DNA of 20,135 nucleotides from DATDIC01 sp963777625 (GTDB lineage Bacteria; Pseudomonadota; Alphaproteobacteria; Acetobacterales; Acetobacteraceae): assembly GCA_963777625.1 (NCBI GenBank), contig CAVZRO010000010.1, forward strand, positions 1 through 20,135. Direction: 5' to 3'. The translations under genes and the position numbers were made by a program. The notes below the pieces were generated by a model, which searched no databases, was not told the origin of the DNA, and worked only from the letters and a program-made list of their open reading frames with translations. The stretch's first letter is position 1; the number at the start of each line of letters is the position of its first letter. Below are positions 6,889 to 11,866 of this stretch, in pieces.

Positions 6889-7046
6889 CGATTATCCTGT
6901 TTGGTCTGCCGCTCGATCTCTTGCAGCTTCTTCCGGACCGTCGTCCGCGAGCAGCCCAATCGAAGCGCGATCGTCGTCGTGCTCAGCCCCTCCCGCTTCA
7001 TAGCGAGCAGCCTGCGCGTGTGATCGGCCGTCCACCGCTTTGTCAA
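6885..7046 (-). CDS. Short HTH protein, 53 aa
   Basis: Reading from a TTG at 7044-7046 the product is TKRWTADHTRRLLAMKREGL, then STTTIALRLGCSRTTVRKKL, then QEIERQTKQDNR. This is a SANT/GcrA- or resolvase-type HTH: W-T...H...LL.M..EGLS...IA..LGCSR..VR.KL. The stop overlaps the next ATG (ATGA at 6885-6888), so it is translationally coupled to the SRRWL copy 1. No ATG exists in frame; the upstream DNA has two GGGGTCA copies (7055-7080) that look like an insertion-sequence end. The true 5' end may therefore have been lost to an insertion. Confidence 0.5.
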   Translation of the reverse strand: MTKRWTADHTRRLLAMKREGLSTTTIALRLGCSRTTVRKKLQEIERQTKQDNR

Positions 7047-7189
7047 TTCGCTTGGAACCGTGACCCCATTTCGCGCCCAATTATGACCCCTTCGGCGGTG
7101 GGGACGGACACCGCTTCATGCCGCATCCAATGCCGGCCGCTCGTGCGGGCGGCTGTGAATGGTGCGCTCTTGGGCTTCGAGGCAGGTAT

Positions 7190-7330
7190 ATCACGCGGCG
7201 CTGCCTCGCAGCATCTCTCCGCGATCAGCACCGCGTCTGTCTCGGCACGCTGCGACGGACGCCGCTTGATCAGTTGCCGCGGAGGAGACACCCAGCAGCT
7301 CGCACACACGGCGCGGCCTGACCCGTGCGT
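7190..7330 (-). pseudogene. IS3-family orfB remnant
   Basis: The minus strand contains VCELLGVSS and, in another frame, KRRPSQRAETDAVLIAE. They correspond to CRLLGVSSSGYYAWAKRRPS and RRAETDAALIAEI of the intact OrfB at 681-1523. The YYAW segment is scrambled and the frame is broken. Only about 45 codons of the N-terminal region remain. This is a second, older IS3 insertion that has mostly been lost. Confidence 0.65.
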
Positions 7331-7550
7331 TGAGGATCGGCGCGGTCACCAGCCACATAACGTTCAGACGGCGACCGAAACCCCGCCCGGGCGAAGCGAA
7401 AGCGGTATTTCGACGCTGATGCCAGCGGCGGTTGCCGCGGACTTTCACCCCAGGAAAAAAGAGGAAAAACCTGGACTGAATTCCCCCTCATACTTGCGGC
7501 AGGCCTGTGGCATCTGGCCCGCGATCGTCAAGCAAAAGGGGAGATTCATC

Positions 7551-7691
7551 GTGCTGTGGTGGCTCATCGCGGCTGTCGCTATCTGGGTTTGTAGCGGCGC
7601 CCTCATCCCGCTTGTTTGGGCGCTCAGCGTGGCGATTGGACGGTGGCAGCGGGAGACCTCGACGGCGGTTCAGGACGTGGCTGCCGAATAG
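7551..7691 (+). CDS. 46-aa membrane protein
   Basis: A GTG at 7551 with GGGGAGA 6 nt upstream starts LWWLIAAVAIWVCSGALIPL, then VWALSVAIGRWQRETSTAVQ and ends DVAAE. There are one or two hydrophobic segments (residues 2-32) and a charged C-terminal tail. It is one of the few plus-strand genes in this part. It has no recognised family and no obvious partner; IS debris lies directly upstream. Confidence 0.45.
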   Translation: MLWWLIAAVAIWVCSGALIPLVWALSVAIGRWQRETSTAVQDVAAE

Positions 7692-7920
7692 GCTTTCTGG
7701 CGGTCTTGTTTGGTTGGGCGGGCAGCACGGCACGGATTGTGTGGTGCCGGGGGCGCGCAGCACGGATTGTCGTGCGACAGGCAGAATGACGCGACAGAGC
7801 CCGAGCAATGTTGCGGGTGATGGGCAGCATCGGCGACTGAGCTGAGCCAGAGATCAACGTGCAGCGACAGTTTCCTGATGATTTGGTGACGGCCAGAAGG
7901 ATGCCGGCGATTTCCCCGCT
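7692..7920. other. Gap without a gene; short tandem repeat
   Basis: Two imperfect copies of GCAGCACGG...GATTGT..TG lie at about 7721-7747 and 7757-7779. The second folds as GCACG-GATTGT-CGTGC. It may be a terminator for the plus-strand 46-aa gene; no T-tract follows, so this is uncertain. Confidence 0.3.
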
Positions 7921-8139
7921 TCCAGCGACGCGATTCAACAGCGGATCGGTGCCGCGGCGGAGCGCGCGGATCAGCGGGCCGATCCGGCGCGGCTCGATCA
8001 GCCATCGGCGGCTGCCGGTTTCCCATTGGCCGCCGGCCTGCCGCCATAAGCGGGGCAAGCTCGCGCGGGCACTGCACCGCGACCAGCCGGCCGAGCCATC
8101 CGAACGCGCATGGGCCGCCAGCATGACGGCGCCTCTCAT
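7921..8139 (-). pseudogene. SRRWL-family small protein, copy 2, frameshifted and fused
   Basis: The ATG at 8137-8139 overlaps the stop of the KfrA-like gene (ATGA). It begins MRGAVMLAAHA, which matches the start of the 27-aa membrane peptide at 10179-10262 (MRDAVMLAAFA). The sequence then moves into a second frame reading RLVAVQCPRELAPLM. An extra G near 8049 returns it to the first frame as RQAGGQWETGSRRWLIEP, then RRIGPLIRALRRGTDPLLNR. It therefore looks like a deletion fusion of a membrane-peptide gene with an SRRWL gene, plus an indel. The frame has no nearby stop; the end given is where similarity to the paralogs fades. Confidence 0.45.
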
Positions 8140-8780
8140 TGCCCCCGCCACGCTTGCCTGAGCCGTGCCCAGCGCCCCCTCGCCCGTCGCGCATCATCGG
8201 CTTGGCGAAGTGCCTCCGCCGCGTCGATGACCTCCTGGCGTGCTGCGAGTTGCGCCCGCAATGAGTCGATCTGGTCGCGGAGCGTATCGGCCCGGTTTCG
8301 CTCTGCATCTATGGCCGGCTCAGCCCGATCTGCACGGGTTTCGGCCCGCTCAGCCCGATTTTGGGCTGCCTCAATGGCCTGCTGGGCCTGATCAGCTCTT
8401 GCTTCAGCCTGTTTCGCACGGATTTCCGCTTGTTCGGCCAGCTTTTCAGCATGTTTGGCGTGCTCCCGTAGGGCCGCTGCTTCGGCCTCTGCTCGCCTCT
8501 CCACCGCCGCAAGGGCAGTCTCTAACACGCTGATCGCACGGGTCATGTCCGCCGGCGCGTCGGCGGACACGGCGGTCATAGCCGCTGGCGTGTCTCGATG
8601 TCGGCGAGCAGGCGCGGCCTGTTCAAGCGGGACAAAGACGCGGACGACGCCCCGGTTGTCCTTCTGCCGGCGCCAACGCGTGCGGTTCGCCATCCGGCGT
8701 GCTGACTGCCGGTCAATGCCGCGCGCCTCCGCCAACTCGTCATATGTCATCCACCGACCGTCGTCGCCTGCGGCGTCCAT
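8136..8780 (-). CDS. KfrA-like HTH coiled-coil DNA-binding protein 1
   Basis: A 214-aa protein. Residues 8-50 form an HTH (WMTYDELAEARGIDRQSARR, then RWRRQKDNRGVVRVFVP). A linker of about 28 residues follows, then an Ala/Arg/Glu-rich coiled coil of about 110 residues with 7- and 11-residue repeats (EIRAKQAEARADQAQ, ERAETRADRAE). The C-terminal motif GRWARLRQAWRGQ is shared by all four paralogs. KfrA proteins of IncP plasmids bind DNA, form coiled-coil oligomers, repress their own promoter and help plasmid maintenance; that role is inferred here. Palindromic sites lie upstream (8851-8872) and inside the linker coding region (8546-8569). It is translationally coupled to the small frame below. 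Confidence 0.8.
   Translation of the reverse strand: MDAAGDDGRWMTYDELAEARGIDRQSARRMANRTRWRRQKDNRGVVRVFVPLEQAAPARRHRDTPAAMTAVSADAPADMTRAISVLETALAAVERRAEAEAAALREHAKHAEKLAEQAEIRAKQAEARADQAQQAIEAAQNRAERAETRADRAEPAIDAERNRADTLRDQIDSLRAQLAARQEVIDAAEALRQADDARRARGRWARLRQAWRGQ
8546..8569. promoter_or_regulatory. Intragenic palindrome in the KfrA-like 1 linker
   Basis: TGTCCGCCG (8546-8554) and CGGCGGACA (8561-8569) are perfect 9-bp arms with a 6-bp spacer. The same half-site occurs in the palindrome upstream of the gene. It encodes the non-conserved linker residues SADAPADM. Confidence 0.5.
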
Positions 8781-8850
8781 TCTTTACCCGCGCTATTGTC
8801 CTGGGATATGTCCGCGGGCGAGAGCCCAGTGCAGTGTCATGTAGGGCTCT

Positions 8851-8872
8851 GTCGGCGGACATGCCCGCCGAC
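8851..8872. promoter_or_regulatory. Upstream palindrome, probable operator of KfrA-like 1
   Basis: GTCGGCGG (8851-8858) and CCGCCGAC (8865-8872) are perfect arms around ACATGC, 71 bp before the start codon and in the intergenic gap. A related half-site TGTCCGCG is at 8809-8816. Autorepression at such sites is known for KfrA; this site is inferred. Confidence 0.5.
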
Positions 8873-8879
8873 GCTTGCT

Positions 8880-9008
8880 CTACCGAGCCAGCTCCGCGCC
8901 GGACAACGCTGCGAGAAGCGTCGGGATGCGGTTTCGCGGTCCGGTGTGCTTCAGGTGCCACGCCAAGTTGGACAACAGGCGGCTGGGCGGCATACCAGCC
9001 CCGGGCAT
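8880..9008 (-). CDS. 42-aa small protein (AWHxKHT type)
   Basis: From the ATG at 9006-9008 the frame reads MPGAGMPPSRLLSNLAWHLK, then HTGPRNRIPTLLAALSGAEL and AR. It starts 16 bp after the coiled-coil gene at 9024 and fills the gap before the operator of KfrA-like 1. A second frame with AWHPKHT and the same AR ending lies at 10936-11091, in the same position upstream of KfrA-like 3. The ribosome site is weak; Met6 with GGGG upstream is an alternative start. Function unknown. Confidence 0.35.
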   Translation of the reverse strand: MPGAGMPPSRLLSNLAWHLKHTGPRNRIPTLLAALSGAELAR

Positions 9009-9023
9009 CCCTGAGGAACAACA

Positions 9024-9560
9024 TCACTCGCCACGCCACGCCCGCCTGAGCCGCGCCCATCTGCCGAGCGCCCGGTTGGCGTCATCGGCCTGTCGGACCG
9101 CCTCGGCCGCGTCCATCTCCTGGCGGGTGACCTGCATCTCGTCCAGCCGGGTCCGTAGCTCGTCGGCACGGGCCTCAGCCGTCTCCCTGCCCTGCTCTAC
9201 CTGCTCCTTGCCCCGCTCGGCCCGCTCGGCGCGTGCCTCGGCCGTGGCCGCCGCCTGTAGCGCAGCATGAGCATCGGCAAGTTGCTCTTGCATTCCATGG
9301 AGGCGGTCTCGCAGAGCATCGGCGCCGGCGCGCTCGACGTCTCTGGCCGCCTCGGCCCTGTCAGCACGGCTGCGTTCGCCTGCAAGAGCCTGTTCAGCCC
9401 GATCTGCGCGAGTTTCGGCCCGCTCAGCCCGGATTTCCGCCTGATCGGCCCGCTTTTCGGCCGATGCGGCACGCTCGCTCAAGGATGTCGTGGTGGCTTC
9501 GAAGGCAGCGACAAGGCGGCCGATATAGGCGAGATCGACGGTTTCCGGCTTGTCGCTCAT
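9024..9560 (-). CDS. Coiled-coil protein without HTH, third gene of a MazEF-type operon
   Basis: A 178-aa protein starting MSDKPETVDLAYIGRLVAAF. It is almost wholly an Ala/Arg/Glu coiled coil (EKRADQAEIRAERAETRADR near residues 35-55), and the C-terminal motif GRWARLRRAWRGE is shared with the KfrA-like paralogs. It lacks the N-terminal HTH of the other three. Its ATG overlaps the toxin stop (ATGA at 9557-9560), so it is translationally coupled to the MazF-like toxin. It may act as an adaptor that mixes with the full-length paralogs through the coiled coil, or it may modulate the toxin. Both are inferences. Confidence 0.75.
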   Translation of the reverse strand: MSDKPETVDLAYIGRLVAAFEATTTSLSERAASAEKRADQAEIRAERAETRADRAEQALAGERSRADRAEAARDVERAGADALRDRLHGMQEQLADAHAALQAAATAEARAERAERGKEQVEQGRETAEARADELRTRLDEMQVTRQEMDAAEAVRQADDANRALGRWARLRRAWRGE

Positions 9561-9880
9561 GCCAGCCCTAGGAACACGGCCAGGGCCCGAGTGACCGTCA
9601 GCATCGTCTCGTCGTCGGCGCGACCGATCACGCGACTGACTTTCGCGCGGCTGATGGTCTGTGGCCGGTGCACCACGATCTGTGACGCAGCGTGCAGCCC
9701 ATTCGCATCGGATGCCGCTATGTCCACCCTGGTGATCGCCGGCACGAGTTGACTGCTGACCAACGGCAACACGGTGACGGTCGGAAGCTCGTCGAACAGG
9801 TCGGATTGAATGACCAGTGCTGGACGTGGCTTCCCGTGATCGCCCTGCATGGCGACCACGACGAGATCACCACGCTGCAT
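9557..9880 (-). CDS. MazF/PemK-family toxin
   Basis: A 107-aa protein starting MQRGDLVVVAMQGDHGKPRP followed by ALVIQSDLF. The RGD..V...GDHGKPRPALVIQ start and the TVTVLPLVSS strand are hallmarks of the PemK/MazF fold, and the length is typical. The R-P-A-(L/V)-V-I-Q strand and the Arg in GKPRP carry the active-site basic residues in this family. MazF toxins are sequence-specific endoribonucleases that cut mRNA or tRNA and stop growth when the antitoxin is lost, which stabilises plasmids. The start codon directly follows the antitoxin stop (TAG-ATG) and the stop overlaps the next gene. Confidence 0.88.
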   Translation of the reverse strand: MQRGDLVVVAMQGDHGKPRPALVIQSDLFDELPTVTVLPLVSSQLVPAITRVDIAASDANGLHAASQIVVHRPQTISRAKVSRVIGRADDETMLTVTRALAVFLGLA

Positions 9881-10108
9881 CTATTCGAGGCCGTCCCAAG
9901 TGTCAGCCGTGGCGGCTTCCCAGAAAGCTGCCTCCTCGCGAGCTTCGGGCGTGTCTTCGGCCGCCGCGATCATTTGGCACTGTCGGCGCATCTTCTCTGC
10001 GAAGCCGGGCGCGCGGGTGTCTGGTAGCCAGACCTGCACTGGGCGCAGTCCGGCCGCCCTGAGCTTGTCTCGGCGCTGCTTGACCCGTTCGACGTTGGTC
10101 TTCGGCAT
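9881..10108 (-). CDS. MazE-family antitoxin (DUF3018)
   Basis: A 75-aa protein from the ATG at 10106-10108, which has GGGAGGG upstream; longer readings from 10216 lack support. MPKTNVERVKQRRDKLRAAG then LRPVQVWLPDTRAPGFAEKM is the DUF3018 signature (hR..LR..GLRPVQ.W.PD...P.F). The acidic tail (EDTPEAREEAAFWEAATAD) fits an intrinsically disordered toxin-binding segment. The antitoxin neutralises the MazF-like toxin encoded next to it and usually represses the operon. It is followed without a gap by the toxin. Confidence 0.87.
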   Translation of the reverse strand: MPKTNVERVKQRRDKLRAAGLRPVQVWLPDTRAPGFAEKMRRQCQMIAAAEDTPEAREEAAFWEAATADTWDGLE

Positions 10109-10178
10109 GGTGCCCTCCCATCCGCCGTTACATGTAGCACCGAGGCCGGGCGAAGCTAGGGGGCCGCCACCATCGCGA

Positions 10179-10262
10179 TCACGGAACCCCCGGCCCTCCG
10201 GCCGCCGCCACGGCAACTAGGATGGCTAGCGCAAAGGCGGCCAGCATGACGGCGTCCCTCAT
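10179..10262 (-). CDS. 27-aa membrane peptide coupled to KfrA-like 3
   Basis: MRDAVMLAAFALAILVAVAA then AGGPGVP, ending TGA at 10179-10181: a single hydrophobic helix. Its ATG overlaps the KfrA-like 3 stop (ATGA at 10259-10262), the strongest evidence that it is translated. The same start (MRGAVMLAA) with the same overlap follows KfrA-like 1 at 8139, where it is now fused to other sequence. It could anchor or signal between the membrane and the DNA-binding coiled-coil protein, which is inference. Confidence 0.5.
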   Translation of the reverse strand: MRDAVMLAAFALAILVAVAAAGGPGVP

Positions 10263-10897
10263 TGGCCCCGCCACGCGGCGCTGAGCCGCGCCCATCGCCC
10301 CCTGCCCTGCCGTGCTGATTCCGCCCGGCGGAGCACGGCCGCAGCGTCCTGCGCTTCGTGCGCCTGCGCTCGGGCCTGATCAGTCGCAGCATGTGCTTGC
10401 TGCAGTTCGGCCTGCGTGGCGTCCAGCCGGTCACGGAGCCCGTCGGCGGCCTGTTCAGCCCGATCGGCCCGCGCTTGGGCAGCTTCGCGGCTTGCCTCGG
10501 CCCGATCCGCCCGGTTTCGCTCAGTCTCGATGGCCTGCTGGGTTTGATTTTCCCTGGTCTCCGCCTGTTCCGTCCGGGTTTCCGCTCGATCAGCGCGCTT
10601 TTCAGCTTGGTCCGCTCGTTTGTCGGCGGCAGCAAGAGCAATCTCTAATGTGTTGATCGCACGGGAAATGTCCATGCCATTGGGCGTGGATGATGGCATG
10701 TCCTGTGGCGTGTTATCGGGTGGTCTACGGTTGCCCCATGACCCTAACCATTCCGGCGGCACGCAGACATGCATGGTGCCATGGTTGTCCTTCCGCCGCG
10801 GCCACTTCTTGCGAAGCGCCAGCTTGAGTGCGGAGGTCTTGTCAGTGCCGCGGATTTCCGCCAGTTCAGTGTAGCTGATCCAGGGTTCCGAATCCAT
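10259..10897 (-). CDS. KfrA-like HTH coiled-coil DNA-binding protein 3
   Basis: A 212-aa protein. Residues 5-48 are the HTH (WISYTELAEIRGTDKTSALK, then KWPRRKDNHGTMHVCVPPEW). A Pro/Asn-rich linker of about 25 residues follows, then a coiled coil from about residue 75 to 190 with repeated ADRAE/ADQAE units. It ends GRGRWARLSAAWRGQ, the motif shared with the other paralogs. An 8-bp inverted repeat (CATGCCAT at 10673-10680 and ATGGCATG at 10693-10700) lies in the linker coding region, paralleling the intragenic sites of paralogs 1 and 4. CATGCCA also occurs at the start codon (10894-10900). It probably represses its own transcription and aids plasmid maintenance, by analogy with KfrA. It is coupled to the 27-aa membrane peptide. 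Confidence 0.8.
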   Translation of the reverse strand: MDSEPWISYTELAEIRGTDKTSALKLALRKKWPRRKDNHGTMHVCVPPEWLGSWGNRRPPDNTPQDMPSSTPNGMDISRAINTLEIALAAADKRADQAEKRADRAETRTEQAETRENQTQQAIETERNRADRAEASREAAQARADRAEQAADGLRDRLDATQAELQQAHAATDQARAQAHEAQDAAAVLRRAESARQGRGRWARLSAAWRGQ

Positions 10898-10935
10898 GCC
10901 ACCCGCCGTGCATCACTTGCATGTCACGCGTCGTG

Positions 10936-11091
10936 CTATCTGGCGTGTATCGAGCCGGGCAACTGGCTGTCGCATTCGGCCGCGGTTTCGCAGTCGGTGT
11001 GCTTCGGGTGCCACGCTATGGTGGACGGGAGGCTCGCCGACCGAGGTGAGAGTTGAGCGCCAATGGCACCCAGGTAGGCCGTCGGGCCCAC
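10936..11091 (-). CDS. Possible 51-aa small protein (AWHxKHT type)
   Basis: From a GTG at 11089-11091 the frame reads MGPTAYLGAIGAQL, then SLPSTIAWHPKHTDCETA and ends SIHAR with TAG at 10936-10938. It resembles the 42-aa frame at 8880-9008 around AWH.KHT and at the AR stop, and it occupies the same place upstream of a KfrA-like gene. Weak start, no clear ribosome site; it could be a decayed copy. Confidence 0.25.
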   Translation of the reverse strand: MGPTAYLGAIGAQLSPRSASLPSTIAWHPKHTDCETAAECDSQLPGSIHAR

Positions 11092-11127
11092 CCGAGCCGC
11101 TCGTTGTGGGTGTCCACTCCCCCTGCC

Positions 11128-11370
11128 CTATTCGTGGTCCAGATCGAGACCCGCCCGCCTGAACAGCGTATCGGTGCTGCTGCGGAGCTTCGGGACCACC
11201 TTGGCGGCACGCGCGGGCGACAGGAGCCATCGCCGACTTCCAGGCTCCCGCGTCGCCCCTGCCCTACGCAGGATCCCGTCGAGATCGGACGGACAGCGGA
11301 TCGCCACCAGGGCGCCGAGTTCGACTAGCTGGCACGGTCCGATCTGGTGCGGCAGGTCAACCATAAACAT
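11128..11370 (-). CDS. SRRWL-family small protein, copy 3 (intact)
   Basis: From the ATG at 11368-11370 (or 11362-11364) the product is MFMVDLPHQIGPCQLVEL, then GALVAIRCPSDLDGILRRAG, then ATREPGSRRWLLSP and ends FRRAGLDLDHE (about 80 aa). This is the only unbroken copy of the family in the window. Compared with copies 1 and 2, the Trp of the V/Q-W-E motif is replaced by Arg (ATREPG). The shape is a small alpha/beta domain with a basic core. It lies about 90 bp downstream of the 33-aa membrane peptide on the same strand and may share its transcript. Function unknown. Confidence 0.55.
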   Translation of the reverse strand: MFMVDLPHQIGPCQLVELGALVAIRCPSDLDGILRRAGATREPGSRRWLLSPARAAKVVPKLRSSTDTLFRRAGLDLDHE

Positions 11371-11456
11371 ACCTGACGGATTTCGGCGGCAGCCAGCCGG
11401 CGCCGGCATCCTACGCCCCGCTTACTCAGGCGATCTACCATGGCGTAACCCCTGCC

Positions 11457-11558
11457 CTACCCCGTGTGGCTCGGCAGATGCCCCGTCGCAAGGGCGATTA
11501 TGGCGAGCATCGCCACCACCAGGACGGCCGCGACGGCCATCTCCACCAACTTTGGCAT
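11457..11558 (-). CDS. 33-aa single-pass membrane peptide
   Basis: ATG at 11556-11558; product MPKLVEMAVAAVLVVAMLAI then IALATGHLPSHTG. It has one helix with a short charged N-terminus and a polar tail. It is a clear paralog of the C-terminal 33 residues of the gene at 3590-3802. Conservation of the protein ending (TG.L.SHTG), while the DNA differs at many third positions, argues for selection on the peptide. Upstream GGGGAA is a weak ribosome site. Function unknown. Confidence 0.55.
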   Translation of the reverse strand: MPKLVEMAVAAVLVVAMLAIIALATGHLPSHTG

Positions 11559-11800
11559 GGCTCAGTTTCCCCGATTACTGGTGCCGTGGCCGAGTGTGCA
11601 CCTCACCGTGGGCGCTCCCTGCATCACAGCCGTGTGGCTGGCGGCTTGATCGGGCCCCTGTCAGATTGCGTTGCCATCCCTTGCGTGGTTGAACCATCGC
11701 AAATGCGGCCACAAACACCGTTTTGCGATGATGTTCGGGCAATTCTGGCTTGGCACAACCTCGATTCGCCCTGTACGGCGATTCTGCTTCGGAGGACGCC
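11559..11800. other. Promoter-containing gap between divergent genes
   Basis: The stretch separates the minus-strand 33-aa gene from the plus-strand leader and KfrA-like 4 genes. It must hold the promoter of both. No -35/-10 pair stands out; GCAATTCTGGCTTGGCAC (about 11739-11756) and the AT-richer DNA after it are the best candidates for the plus-strand promoter. Confidence 0.3.
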
Positions 11801-11863
11801 ATGCGCTTTAAGCCGAACGTTCGCCCGCACGTTCACCCGAAGATCACCCGAACAGGCACCTAA
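11801..11863 (+). CDS. 20-aa leader peptide upstream of KfrA-like 4
   Basis: ATG at 11801 with a strong ribosome site (CGGAGG, 6 nt spacing). It encodes MRFKPNVRPHVHPKITRTGT and stops at 11861-11863, 3 nt before the KfrA-like 4 start. The leader coding sequence is built largely from tandem 12-bp operator-like units (ACGTTCGCCCGC, ACGTTCACCCGA). Its translation could couple to the main gene, or be blocked when the protein binds there. The main gene has no comparable ribosome site of its own, so coupling is plausible. Confidence 0.5.
   Translation: MRFKPNVRPHVHPKITRTGT
11814..11850. promoter_or_regulatory. Operator-like repeats upstream of KfrA-like 4
   Basis: A perfect palindrome CGAACGTTCG (11814-11823) overlaps tandem units ACGTTCGCCCG (11817-11827) and ACGTTCACCCG (11829-11839), spaced 12 bp, and a third degenerate unit ATCACCCGAA. 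The same palindrome occurs twice inside the gene. Confidence 0.55.
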
Positions 11864-11866
11864 CCC

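Noticed and set aside
8136..10897. Multiple RADRAE-like DNA repeats as a possible CRISPR or minisatellite
   Set aside because: The repetition follows the heptad/11-residue pattern of coiled-coil proteins and lies in frame; no spacer structure.
10700..11130. TAGGGCAGGGG shared after three stop codons as a regulatory signal
   Set aside because: Similar G-rich strings occur inside coding regions (for example near 10290), so the motif alone is weak; kept only as support for the duplicated membrane peptide.
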